In this document: positions 53,048-61,363 of the stretch, one piece after another
Layout of the letters: each line of letters opens with the position of its first letter
How positions within the stretch are numbered: position 1 is the first letter of the stretch
Assembly (NCBI GenBank): GCA_028714855.1
Contig: JAQTLP010000001.1
Coordinates: forward strand, 62,001-126,000
Length of the DNA stretch: 64,000 nucleotides
Direction of reading: 5' to 3'
From: Phycisphaerae bacterium
GTDB lineage: Bacteria > Planctomycetota > Phycisphaerae > Sedimentisphaerales > Anaerobacaceae
Notes under the pieces: model-generated
The model's input: only the letters and a program-made list of their open reading frames with translations
Told to the model about the DNA's origin: nothing
Database searches by the model: none
Position numbers and translations under genes: made by a program

Positions 53048-54526
53048 ATGGCTAAAATCACCAAGCTCGATGATATCGTATCTTTGTGCAAACGGCGGGG
53101 CTTTATATTTCAGTCCAGCGAGATATACGGCGGATTAGCAAGCTGTTACGACTACGGGCCGTTAGGTGTTGAGCTGAAAAATAACGTCAAGAAAGCGTGG
53201 TGGAAGGCGGTCGTACAGATGCGCGATGACGTTGTGGGGCTGGACTGCAGCATTCTGATGCACCCATTGGTATGGAAGGCGTCCGGCCACGCGGACAAAT
53301 TCGCGGATTTGATAGCGGAGTGCAAAAAGTGCAATGTCAGGACGCGCGTGGACCATCTTAAAGAGAAGGCAGCGGGGCAGGCTGAGGAACATACAGAACA
53401 TATTGCAATCGATGCGGCGATGGCGGGAGCGGGCAATTTAAGCAAAAAGGCATGTCCGGCCTGTGGGGCGGTCGGGCAATTTACCGAGCCGATGCCGTTC
53501 AAGTTGATGTTCGAGACGCAAATGGGAGCCAACGTTGACGATTCGATGACGATGCAGCTTCGCCCGGAGACGGCGCAAGGGATTTTTGTCAATTTCAGGA
53601 ATGTTCTCGATAGTACCCGCGTCAAGATACCTTTCGGAATCGCCCAGATAGGCAAGAGTTTCCGCAACGAGGTAACGACCAAGGCGTTTATTTTCCGCAC
53701 GCGGGAATTCGAGCAGGCGGAGCTTGAGTTTTTCTGCGAGCCGGGGACAGATGAGAAATGGTTCGAGCACTGGAAAGAGCAGCGTTTCAACTGGTATTTG
53801 AATCTCGGCATAAAAAAGGAGAACCTGCATTTTCGTGAGCACGCGAAAGATGAACTTGCGCATTATGCGAAGGGGTGCGTCGATGTCGAATATAGATTTC
53901 CGTTCGGCAGCGGGGACTGGCAGGAACTGGAAGGAATCGCAAACCGCACGGACTTTGACCTGCGGCAGCACCAACAGGGGATGAGGACGCTCAATAAGTG
54001 GTTCGAGAACGACAGGAAACTGACGAATATCAGTTTGGCAGACGAGGCGGAAGATTACCAGTCCGGGCCGTTGTCGTATTTCGATGAGGAGAAAAAAAGG
54101 CGCTACATTCCTTATGTGATTGAGCCGAGCGCAGGTATGGATAGAAGCGCATTGGCCTTTTTAGTTGACGCGTACGACGAAGAGGAGGTGCGCGGGGAGC
54201 AGAGGAATCTTTTAAGGTTTCATCCGGCGATTGCTCCGATTAAGGCAGCCGTTTTCCCGCTGGTCAAGAAGGACGGTATGCCGGAGATTGCACGGAAAAT
54301 CTACGACGATTTGAAAAGGTATTTCAACTGTTTTTACGATGAGAAAGGCGCGGTCGGCAGGCGATACCGCAGGCAGGACGAGGCGGGGACGCCGTTCTGC
54401 ATCACTGTTGACGGCCAGACGTTACAGGACCAAACCGTTACCATCCGCGAGCGGGATTCGATGGAGCAAATAAGGATTTCAACAGACCAATTGCGTAATC
54501 ACCTGCGGGAAAAACTGGATATGTGA
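53048..54526 (+). CDS. glyS: Glycyl-tRNA synthetase (alpha2, class II)
   Basis: 492 residues of the single-chain, eukaryotic/archaeal-like GlyRS: SSEIYGGLASCYDYGPLGVE at the N-terminus, motif 2 SFRNEV...FRTREFEQAELEFF, and the anticodon-binding domain (APIKAAVFPLVKK, GTPFCITVDG). It joins glycine to tRNA-Gly. Unlike the alpha2beta2 form, no glyQ is needed. GGAGAG precedes the ATG. It leads the plus-strand run to the right. Confidence 0.97.
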   Translation: MAKITKLDDIVSLCKRRGFIFQSSEIYGGLASCYDYGPLGVELKNNVKKAWWKAVVQMRDDVVGLDCSILMHPLVWKASGHADKFADLIAECKKCNVRTRVDHLKEKAAGQAEEHTEHIAIDAAMAGAGNLSKKACPACGAVGQFTEPMPFKLMFETQMGANVDDSMTMQLRPETAQGIFVNFRNVLDSTRVKIPFGIAQIGKSFRNEVTTKAFIFRTREFEQAELEFFCEPGTDEKWFEHWKEQRFNWYLNLGIKKENLHFREHAKDELAHYAKGCVDVEYRFPFGSGDWQELEGIANRTDFDLRQHQQGMRTLNKWFENDRKLTNISLADEAEDYQSGPLSYFDEEKKRRYIPYVIEPSAGMDRSALAFLVDAYDEEEVRGEQRNLLRFHPAIAPIKAAVFPLVKKDGMPEIARKIYDDLKRYFNCFYDEKGAVGRRYRRQDEAGTPFCITVDGQTLQDQTVTIRERDSMEQIRISTDQLRNHLREKLDM

Positions 54527-54529
54527 CAA

Positions 54530-56158
54530 ATGTCCGAACAAAAAGAACAACAAACAGAAAAGAAAAAAGCCGGTCTTGCAAAAAGAGTTTTAAAATGGTT
54601 CGGCTTCGGACTACTCACACTTCTGTTAATTATATCTATTCTCTTTCAGGGGCCGTGGAAAGCTACAACACTTCTGGCAGTTTTTACTGCAAGCTTTTTC
54701 CTGCCTAAACCTTACGGAAAATACTTCTGGCTCTGTGTCGGCGGCGTTGTAGTCGCATTGATTGTCTGGGTCTTTTTGCCGGAGGAAACCGAAGGCTGGC
54801 GGCCGTATACATTCGATAAAGAAATGGCTGCCCTTAAAGCGAAATACGCAGTGCCGGACGAACAAAATGCCGCAATTATCTATAACCAATTATTGGAAGA
54901 CTATAATAAAGCTGAGTTAGAACCCAATTTTGTCGACCCTAACCTTAAAGACTTAATCAGGAAAGAATTCTGGTTAAGTAAAGACTATCCAGAAGCAGCC
55001 CAATGGCTTAAGCAGCAGCAAGGAACAATAGCAAAGCTCATTGAAACATCCAAAATAGAAGAGTGCCGATTTCCAATTAATTTCGACATTATGAAATTTG
55101 GTGAAAGATCTGGGCCAATAAGAAGGTGGGCGAACTTGCTTATTTCGGCTGGAAATAATGATATCGCTGAAGGACGAATCGAAGACGGGCTTGAAAAATA
55201 CATTGCTGTGCTGCAAATGGGAAAACACCAGTGCCAGCAACCAGCAATAATCGACCTTTTGATCGGGATTGCTATAGAAGCGCTCCCAACCAGTAATCTC
55301 AAAAGATTCATTGTTACAGGTGATGCTACAGAAGAATATCTAAACATGGCTGAACAAGCCATTGCCAAAACTGAATATAACTGGGGCACAGACTTGTCCA
55401 GAATTCTCGACTGTGAAAAGCTGTATGCTAAGAATTATTTGGAAATACTTTATGAGGTAAATACAGAAGGCAAAATCAGATTCAACCGAGACCCATTTGC
55501 GGTAATGAGGCCATCGATGGAGAAGCTGTTAGAGTCTAACCAGATAAAAGACCAAGAACAAATCGAGCTTTTAAAATCGCGTATGTATCCTGCATATTGG
55601 CATAAAAAACTTATTAAGGCATCAACCATATTAAACTGGTTTTGTATGCCCTCCACGCCGCAGAAGGCCGGAGAAATTATTGATTCCGAATATAAAAGAT
55701 TTTATGCAATGGCAGAACCGGATTTCGATTGGCAAAAAGGTGAGGAGAAACCCGCCAAGATGCTTAGGCTCAACTACCGTTATTTAGTTGAGCGTGTGAC
55801 CGGAATAGTAGAGCCGGTTTATTACAGCATTCATGATACATATCTTCGAACTATCTCGCAACAAAGGGGCGCTTTGCTAACGATAGCGTTAAGACGCTAC
55901 AAGAACGAAACCAGTCACTGGCCGGAGAGTCTTGATGAAGTCAAGCCATTGGCCGCAGAGGAAATCTTTGTTGACCCGGTAAACGGAGGGTCTTTCGCCT
56001 ATAAATTAGCAGAGGATAATTTTAAACTCTACAGTAAAGGCAAGAACAACATCGATGAAGATGGTCAGTATAATTCAACGTGGGACCCTAATAGCCAGGA
56101 ATATAAGGAAGAAGAGGATGACTGGCTAATCTGGCCACCCAAAGGGGGATGTAAGTAA
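54530..56158 (+). CDS. Planctomycete-type membrane protein, paralogue A
   Basis: 542 residues: about three N-terminal TMs (FGLLTLLLIISILFQ, LLAVFTASFFLP, LCVGGVVVALIVWVFL), a large helical middle, and a C-terminal module with LLTIALRRYKNETSHWPESL and LYSKGKNNIDEDGQ resembling pseudopilin C-terminal regions. It is clearly homologous throughout to the gene at 56609. It starts three bases after the glyS stop and its stop overlaps the next ATG (TAATG). Function unknown; a role in the envelope or in secretion of planctomycete proteins is a guess. Confidence 0.65.
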   Translation: MSEQKEQQTEKKKAGLAKRVLKWFGFGLLTLLLIISILFQGPWKATTLLAVFTASFFLPKPYGKYFWLCVGGVVVALIVWVFLPEETEGWRPYTFDKEMAALKAKYAVPDEQNAAIIYNQLLEDYNKAELEPNFVDPNLKDLIRKEFWLSKDYPEAAQWLKQQQGTIAKLIETSKIEECRFPINFDIMKFGERSGPIRRWANLLISAGNNDIAEGRIEDGLEKYIAVLQMGKHQCQQPAIIDLLIGIAIEALPTSNLKRFIVTGDATEEYLNMAEQAIAKTEYNWGTDLSRILDCEKLYAKNYLEILYEVNTEGKIRFNRDPFAVMRPSMEKLLESNQIKDQEQIELLKSRMYPAYWHKKLIKASTILNWFCMPSTPQKAGEIIDSEYKRFYAMAEPDFDWQKGEEKPAKMLRLNYRYLVERVTGIVEPVYYSIHDTYLRTISQQRGALLTIALRRYKNETSHWPESLDEVKPLAAEEIFVDPVNGGSFAYKLAEDNFKLYSKGKNNIDEDGQYNSTWDPNSQEYKEEEDDWLIWPPKGGCK

Positions 56159-56619
56159 TGGTAACTGATAAATTAGAAAATGCGTATTTATATGCGGGGC
56201 TTTCGGCGAAGATAAAAAAGGGACTTGAAATCCTGAAAGATGAGAAGCTATCCGCGAAAAAAGACGGACGCTACGAAATTGACGGCGACAATATTTACTG
56301 CCTTGTCCAGCGATATACGACCAAGCCCATCGAGGAAGGCAGACTAGAAGCCCACAAAAAGTATATTGACATTCAATTCGCTGCAGAAGGCGAAGAGGTG
56401 ATAGGGCACTCTGAGCTCAGCCAATTGAATATCGAAAAACCGTACGACGAAGCTAAAGACGTAGCCTTCTATGAGGTACCGGAGAAAATAAATACCGTAA
56501 AATTGAGCAAAGGAATGTTCTGTATCCTGTTTCCGCAGGACGGACATATGCCATGCTGCCAACTGGCAGGCCCATGCGAAGTTCTAAAAGTAGTTGTAAA
56601 GGTGAAAATTGGAGACTAA
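56158..56619 (+). CDS. YhcH/YjgK/YiaL family protein
   Basis: 153 residues with the family motifs EAHKKYIDIQF and FPQDGHMPC...KVVVKV, a cupin-like fold in which the histidines could bind a metal. Members are linked to N-acetylneuraminate or sugar-acid use, but no sugar genes stand here. It is inserted between the two paralogous membrane-protein genes, overlapping both ends (ATG within TAATG; its stop overlaps the next TTG start). The reaction is unknown. Confidence 0.88.
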   Translation: MVTDKLENAYLYAGLSAKIKKGLEILKDEKLSAKKDGRYEIDGDNIYCLVQRYTTKPIEEGRLEAHKKYIDIQFAAEGEEVIGHSELSQLNIEKPYDEAKDVAFYEVPEKINTVKLSKGMFCILFPQDGHMPCCQLAGPCEVLKVVVKVKIGD

Positions 56620-58201
56620 ACAAAAGCAGGGAAACAGTCCGCCTGAGATTAAGAAAAAGTCATGCTTCACAAGCCGTATCGTATGGCTGGCGTGGGTAAG
56701 CATTCTGCTGCTATTGCTGGCGGCGGGCCTTTTTTTAGAGGTGCCGTGGAAAATAACAACGCTTGTATTTGTTTTTCTGTTTGCCACCACTATTCTGCCG
56801 CGTGCGTATAGAAAATGGTTCTGGGCAGGGGTCGGCTGCACATCTGCAGCGGTTATAATCTGGATTTTTCTGCCGGAGGACAACGCAAGCTGGCGGTCAT
56901 ATACGTTCGAAAAAGACATGGCGACTCTGAAAGCAAAATACGCGATACCGAACGGAGAAAACGCTGCCGTAATCTACAACGCATTACTGGAAAGTTATGA
57001 CCCTAATTCATTTAACGACGACTCATCGGACGGCGAACCAGACAAATTTCCCATGATGGAGCCGTGGTTAAGCAAGGAACACCCGGTAATTTCAGAGTGG
57101 CTGGAAAAGCACCGAACAACAATCGATACTCTTTTGGAAGCCAGTAAAATAGAACAGTGCCGGTTCCCGATTAATCCCAATATTACCGGAATGAACAGCA
57201 TAATGTACCGATTGGCATCGATGAAAAGATGGGCACATCTGCTTATTTCGGCGGCAAATAATGATGTGGCCGAAGGACGGACCAAGGATGGATTTGATAA
57301 ATATATCGCCGCGCTTCAGATAGGAAAGCATCAATGTCAACAGCCAACGATGGTAGATTCTCTGGTCGGGGTCGGCATAAAAGACCTTTCAATGAGTCAA
57401 CTCAACAGAATCATTGTAGAGAGTGACACAGGAGAAGAGTATTTAAGCCTTACTGAACAAGCTCTGGAAAAAATTAGACAAGACTGGAACACAGACCTGC
57501 CGAGGATTCTCGAGTATGAGAAGCTGCTGACCAAAAACCTCTGGGGGCTGTTCTACGAGGTAAATTCGGATGGAAAGACAAGACTAACCCGCAATTTTGC
57601 CGATACAATAAAAAAACAATCGCCAAAAGACATACAAGACGAGCTAATTGCGCTATATTGGTATCAAAAACTGATGAAGGGGCAGGCCATATTAAGCTGG
57701 TTTTATATGCCCTCTACGCCGGAACGGGCCGGTATAATCGTCGATGAGGTTTACGGAAAATGTTACGCGATGGCTGAGCCGAACTACGACTGGAGAAAAA
57801 GGCCGATGGGATTCTCCGTATTCCCAATCAAACTTAATTACCGCCATTTAATTGAGACGCAGCTTAGTATTTTAGAACCTGTTTATTACGGCGTTCACGA
57901 TACATATTTTCGGCATATCGCACAGCAAAGAGGCGCTTTGCTCACAATAGCGTTAAGGCGCTACAAGAACAAGACCGGTTACTGGCCCGGAAGTCTTGAT
58001 GACATACGGGCGTCGGCCCCGGAAGAACTCTTTGTTGATCCAATCAACGGCAGTTTTTTCATCTATAAACTAACGGATGAAAATTTCACATTCTACAGCA
58101 AGGGCAAGAATGGCATCGATGATGAAGGTAAACGAGACAGGCGGGGTGAAGAGGAAACAGGCGCAGACGACCTGCTAATCTGGTCAGGTGAAAATTTTTG
58201 A
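56609..58201 (+). CDS. Planctomycete-type membrane protein, paralogue B
   Basis: 530 residues, homologous to the 54530 gene over its length: three N-terminal TMs (VSILLLLLAAGLFLEV and others), the ALKAKYAIPN-type block, the central helical part and the C-terminal LLTIALRRYKNKTGYWPGSL with LYSKGKNG-like ending (FYSKGKNGIDDEG). It starts with TTG inside the previous gene's end, after an AAAGGTG. Local duplication followed by insertion of the YhcH gene is the likely history. Function unknown. Confidence 0.65.
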   Translation: METKQKQGNSPPEIKKKSCFTSRIVWLAWVSILLLLLAAGLFLEVPWKITTLVFVFLFATTILPRAYRKWFWAGVGCTSAAVIIWIFLPEDNASWRSYTFEKDMATLKAKYAIPNGENAAVIYNALLESYDPNSFNDDSSDGEPDKFPMMEPWLSKEHPVISEWLEKHRTTIDTLLEASKIEQCRFPINPNITGMNSIMYRLASMKRWAHLLISAANNDVAEGRTKDGFDKYIAALQIGKHQCQQPTMVDSLVGVGIKDLSMSQLNRIIVESDTGEEYLSLTEQALEKIRQDWNTDLPRILEYEKLLTKNLWGLFYEVNSDGKTRLTRNFADTIKKQSPKDIQDELIALYWYQKLMKGQAILSWFYMPSTPERAGIIVDEVYGKCYAMAEPNYDWRKRPMGFSVFPIKLNYRHLIETQLSILEPVYYGVHDTYFRHIAQQRGALLTIALRRYKNKTGYWPGSLDDIRASAPEELFVDPINGSFFIYKLTDENFTFYSKGKNGIDDEGKRDRRGEEETGADDLLIWSGENF

Positions 58202-58222
58202 ATCGAACAAGAAAGCAAGCAA

Positions 58223-59734
58223 ATGTCAAACAAAACGAATACTTACATAACAGGGCTGAAAGATAAAATCGGACAAGAGATTACGCTGGCGGGCTGGCTG
58301 TATCAGGCACGCTCAAGCGGCAAGATTCAATTTCTAATTATCCGCGACGGCACGGGGCTATGCCAGTGCATTGTGGAAAAAGGCAAAGTTCCAGAGAAAC
58401 TATTTGACGAACTAAAGCATCTCGGGCAAGAATCGTCCCTGACCGTAACCGGCGTTGTTCGGGCTGATGAGAGAAGCGTCGGCGGCCACGAATTAGTCGT
58501 AACCGGCGCGAAAATTATCTCTCCAACGACCGATTATCCCATCACGCCAAAATCGCACGGCATCGATTTTCTTCTCAAGAACCGGCACCTGCATCTTCGC
58601 TCGCAACGGCCGTGGTGCATCGGGAAAATCCGTCATACAATCGTCGACGCCATCCGCAGATTTTTTAACGACAACGGTTTCACGCTTATAGACACGCCGA
58701 TTCTTACAGGAATTATCGGCGAAGAAGCGGGCAGTCTGTTCGAGGTTGACTATTTCGGCGATTCTGTACACATGACCCAGACGGGCCAGCTTCATCTGGA
58801 GTGTGCAGCGATGAGCTTCGGAAGGGTTTACTGCTTCGGCCCGACGTTCCGGGCGGAAAAAAGCAAGACGAGGAGACATCTGACAGAATTCTGGATGGTC
58901 GAGCCGGAGGTCGCTTTTACTGACCTTGACGGCCTGCTTGAACTTGCTGAAAATTTTGTTTCTTTCATTGTAAAGCAAGTCCTTGAGAAAAATCCGCAGG
59001 AGCTGAAAGCACTCGGCGCGGACATCGCTTCGCTCGAAAAGATACAACCGCCTTTTTACCGTTTGACTTACACTCAGGCAGCAGAAATTCTAAAAAGCAA
59101 AAAGACAGAGGAATTTATGGCTGCCCAGCTAAATGAGTTTCAAGCTCAGAAGAAACAAATTGAAGACAAGATTTCTGCGCTTGAGACGGAGGCTAAGGGT
59201 TCAGTAAAACAATGGAGGCAGGATAAGATTGCCGCCGAGCTAATTGACCTTCGCAGCGAACTCGATGAGATAAACATAAAGATAGAGAACAACCCGAAGC
59301 ACGCGAAGCTTGCCGCCGAATTTGTCTGGGGCAAAGACTTGGGCGGCAGCGACGAAACGATAATATCACTTATGCACGATAAGCCCATTTTCGTTACTCA
59401 CTATCCAAGAGAAGCAAAGGCCTTCTATATGAAACAGGACCCGGAAAATCCGAAGGTTGTCCAGAATTTTGATATGCTTGCTCCTGCCGGCTTCGGCGAA
59501 ATCATCGGCGGCTCGGCCAGAGAAGATAATTACGATTTACTGGTCGCACGAACCAAAGAGCAAGGTCTGACCGTTGAAAATTACAACTGGTATCTTGATT
59601 TGCGGAAATACGGCTCGGTGCCGCACGGCGGATTCGGTCTGGGCGTGGAACGAACTATCGCCTGGATTACAGGAGAAAAACATATCCGGCAGTGTATTGC
59701 TTTTCCGAGAATGATGGATAAGATATATATATAA
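58223..59734 (+). CDS. asnS: Asparaginyl-tRNA synthetase
   Basis: 503 residues: N-terminal anticodon-binding OB domain (TLAGWLYQARSSGKIQFLII), class II catalytic domain with motif 2 FGPTFRAEKSKTRRHLTEF and motif 3 [12 protein letters not shown]. An insertion of about 60 residues (from about residue 292, QLNEFQAQKKQIEDKISALE) predicts a coiled coil, making it longer than the roughly 466-residue E. coli enzyme. It makes Asn-tRNA directly. Its last 52 codons are duplicated in the chimeric ORF at 61180-61338. Confidence 0.96.
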   Translation: MSNKTNTYITGLKDKIGQEITLAGWLYQARSSGKIQFLIIRDGTGLCQCIVEKGKVPEKLFDELKHLGQESSLTVTGVVRADERSVGGHELVVTGAKIISPTTDYPITPKSHGIDFLLKNRHLHLRSQRPWCIGKIRHTIVDAIRRFFNDNGFTLIDTPILTGIIGEEAGSLFEVDYFGDSVHMTQTGQLHLECAAMSFGRVYCFGPTFRAEKSKTRRHLTEFWMVEPEVAFTDLDGLLELAENFVSFIVKQVLEKNPQELKALGADIASLEKIQPPFYRLTYTQAAEILKSKKTEEFMAAQLNEFQAQKKQIEDKISALETEAKGSVKQWRQDKIAAELIDLRSELDEINIKIENNPKHAKLAAEFVWGKDLGGSDETIISLMHDKPIFVTHYPREAKAFYMKQDPENPKVVQNFDMLAPAGFGEIIGGSAREDNYDLLVARTKEQGLTVENYNWYLDLRKYGSVPHGGFGLGVERTIAWITGEKHIRQCIAFPRMMDKIYI

Positions 59735-59882
59735 GTTCGTAGTCGGTGGTTACATGACTTGTAATTCGCGATTTGAGTACTAATATTTCTTGCATACTAG
59801 CCGCAATCAACCTATTATCAGTATATCAGAGAAAGACCTTGCGACGAGTAAATCTTAGGCTATTGGGTTCAGGAGTCATCTT
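59735..59882. other. Non-coding interval after asnS
   Basis: About 150 bases without a gene. It is AT-rich and ends with AGGAG upstream of the next ATG. No clear terminator for asnS is visible. Confidence 0.5.
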
Positions 59883-60473
59883 ATGAAGGTTACAAAATTT
59901 CAGATTTTCGGCGCAATGTTTTTGGGGAATCTTATTTTTGGCTTTATCACCGGAGTAGGATGGTTTTTTCTATCTAGGGTTTTGGGATACAAGGTAGCAG
60001 GTTTAATTTTATTTCTGAGTTGGACTGCTATGGCAGTTATAAAACTTTTGAATAGCCAAGATAAGGGGGTTCTTGAAATCCACGGTAGTGGTGCGTTTGA
60101 AATGATTGCAGCCAATACATCGCAGATTTTAGGAATCACGACTCTCGGTTTTTGGGGAGGTATTGCTGGCTATGTATTGTATATGTTTACCATGGAAGTT
60201 TTAGTGCTTTTTCGAGCAAGAATACATCAAGTCGGTTCCACATTAGGTGCAGCTATAAACTTCCTGAAGAACGAAATCCCTATGCTGCTGCTTATTGGTC
60301 TCTTGTGCTATATTTTTGTGTTTGTAGCTCACTTAAAATTTCCTAAGCTATTGACCATCGGTGCCACCTCTACCTTTATGGATTATATCCGCTTATGTGT
60401 TAGCTATTTTCTTTGGATTGCCTTTGGATCAGGAATCGTTGCAGCTTATTTTTATCGACCCGAAAGTGAGTAA
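59883..60473 (+). CDS. AT-rich polytopic membrane protein
   Basis: 196 residues with about four hydrophobic segments (FLGNLIFGFITGVGWFFL, VAGLILFLSWTAMAVIKLL, ITTLGFWGGIAGYVLYMF, LLLIGLLCYIFVFVAHL). No family recognised. Its base composition is more AT-rich than asnS and prmC, and it sits between asnS and the copied asnS/prmC pieces, so it may have been inserted. AGGAG is nine bases before the ATG. Six bases separate it from the next gene. Confidence 0.5.
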   Translation: MKVTKFQIFGAMFLGNLIFGFITGVGWFFLSRVLGYKVAGLILFLSWTAMAVIKLLNSQDKGVLEIHGSGAFEMIAANTSQILGITTLGFWGGIAGYVLYMFTMEVLVLFRARIHQVGSTLGAAINFLKNEIPMLLLIGLLCYIFVFVAHLKFPKLLTIGATSTFMDYIRLCVSYFLWIAFGSGIVAAYFYRPESE

Positions 60474-60479
60474 GTAAAA

Positions 60480-60965
60480 ATGCATCGAAGAATGTTTCGC
60501 CCGACTCTTGTCTCGCTTGGGTTTTATCTAACACGAGACATATTTGTTCTGACCATGGCGGTTAGTTGCGGGTTTATTTATTTCTTTATTGAGTCAACTT
60601 GGTTTATAATTTTTCTTTCTGTATTGTTCCTGCTTTTTGTGATCTGGGACCTTTTTACATCACTTCCAATGGCTGCTAAATTTACCGTCGTAACTGACTC
60701 AAGCTTAGAAGTCGTTGGGTTTAGTTCACGTGTCGAAATCCATTGGGAAAACATAGAGAAGGTGCAGATTATTGAGAAATGGCATGGCTTTTTCTCGCCT
60801 CCGCGAACCGATAGATTAATACTCATGTATCCAACAAGGGAAAACATGGTGGCATTCAATTCAAATGTATGGCCAAGAGAAAATGAAGAGGACTTTCTGA
60901 GAATCCTCCGCGAAAAATCAAGTGAATATGGCTTTCCAATATCAACTGAGACGAACAACTGGTAA
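60480..60965 (+). CDS. Membrane protein with a PH-like domain
   Basis: 161 residues: two N-terminal TM segments (FVLTMAVSCGFIYFFI, WFIIFLSVLFLLFVIWDLF) then a beta-rich region (FTVVTDSSLEVVGFSSRVEIH, IHWENIEKVQIIE) typical of YcxB-like bacterial PH domains. Cotranscribed with the membrane protein at 59883. AT-rich. Function unknown. A hairpin at 60975-61014 ends this pair. Confidence 0.55.
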   Translation: MHRRMFRPTLVSLGFYLTRDIFVLTMAVSCGFIYFFIESTWFIIFLSVLFLLFVIWDLFTSLPMAAKFTVVTDSSLEVVGFSSRVEIHWENIEKVQIIEKWHGFFSPPRTDRLILMYPTRENMVAFNSNVWPRENEEDFLRILREKSSEYGFPISTETNNW

Positions 60966-60974
60966 AATGTGCAT

Positions 60975-61014
60975 CTCTGCCACCCCTAAAAATAGCTTGG
61001 CAGGGAGTGTTTTT
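60975..61014 (+). terminator. Terminator after the AT-rich gene pair
   Basis: CTCTGCCA pairs with TGGCAGGG (one G-U) around a 15-base loop, followed by AGTGTTTTT. Confidence 0.6.
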
Positions 61015-61092
61015 AATCCACTTATATTTGGGTTTCTCCTTTGCGGTTTTAACTAAAATACAAACTCCCATTGGTATTGCTATAGTTCCACT

Positions 61093-61338
61093 ATGCAGAC
61101 TTGGCCGATACAGAAGCTCTCAAACTGGGTTGCAGAATACCTGAAGAATAAAGGTATTGATTCGCCAAGGCTAAATGCGGAGAATTACAACTGGTATCTG
61201 GATTTGCGGAAATACGGCTCGGTGCCGCACGGCGGATTCGGTTTAGGCGTGGAACGAACTATCGCCTGGATTACAGGAGAAAAACATATCCGTCAGTGTA
61301 TTGCTTTCCCGAGAATGATGGATAAAGTATATATATAG
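61093..61338 (+). pseudogene. Chimeric prmC'-'asnS ORF
   Basis: An 81-codon open frame. Codons 1-29 match the start of prmC at 62524 ([20 protein letters not shown] in prm[21 protein letters not shown] here). From Glu30 on it matches the last 52 codons of asnS at 59576-59734 ([17 protein letters not shown] is identical). The join is in frame at a shared Glu codon. It contains AsnRS motif 3 but no other part of either enzyme, so it cannot do either job. It looks like a deletion or duplication relic. It may still be translated. In the asnS-derived part 7 of 8 base differences are synonymous. Confidence 0.85.
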
Positions 61339-61363
61339 CAATGGTACAGATTCGGCCCCAAAA

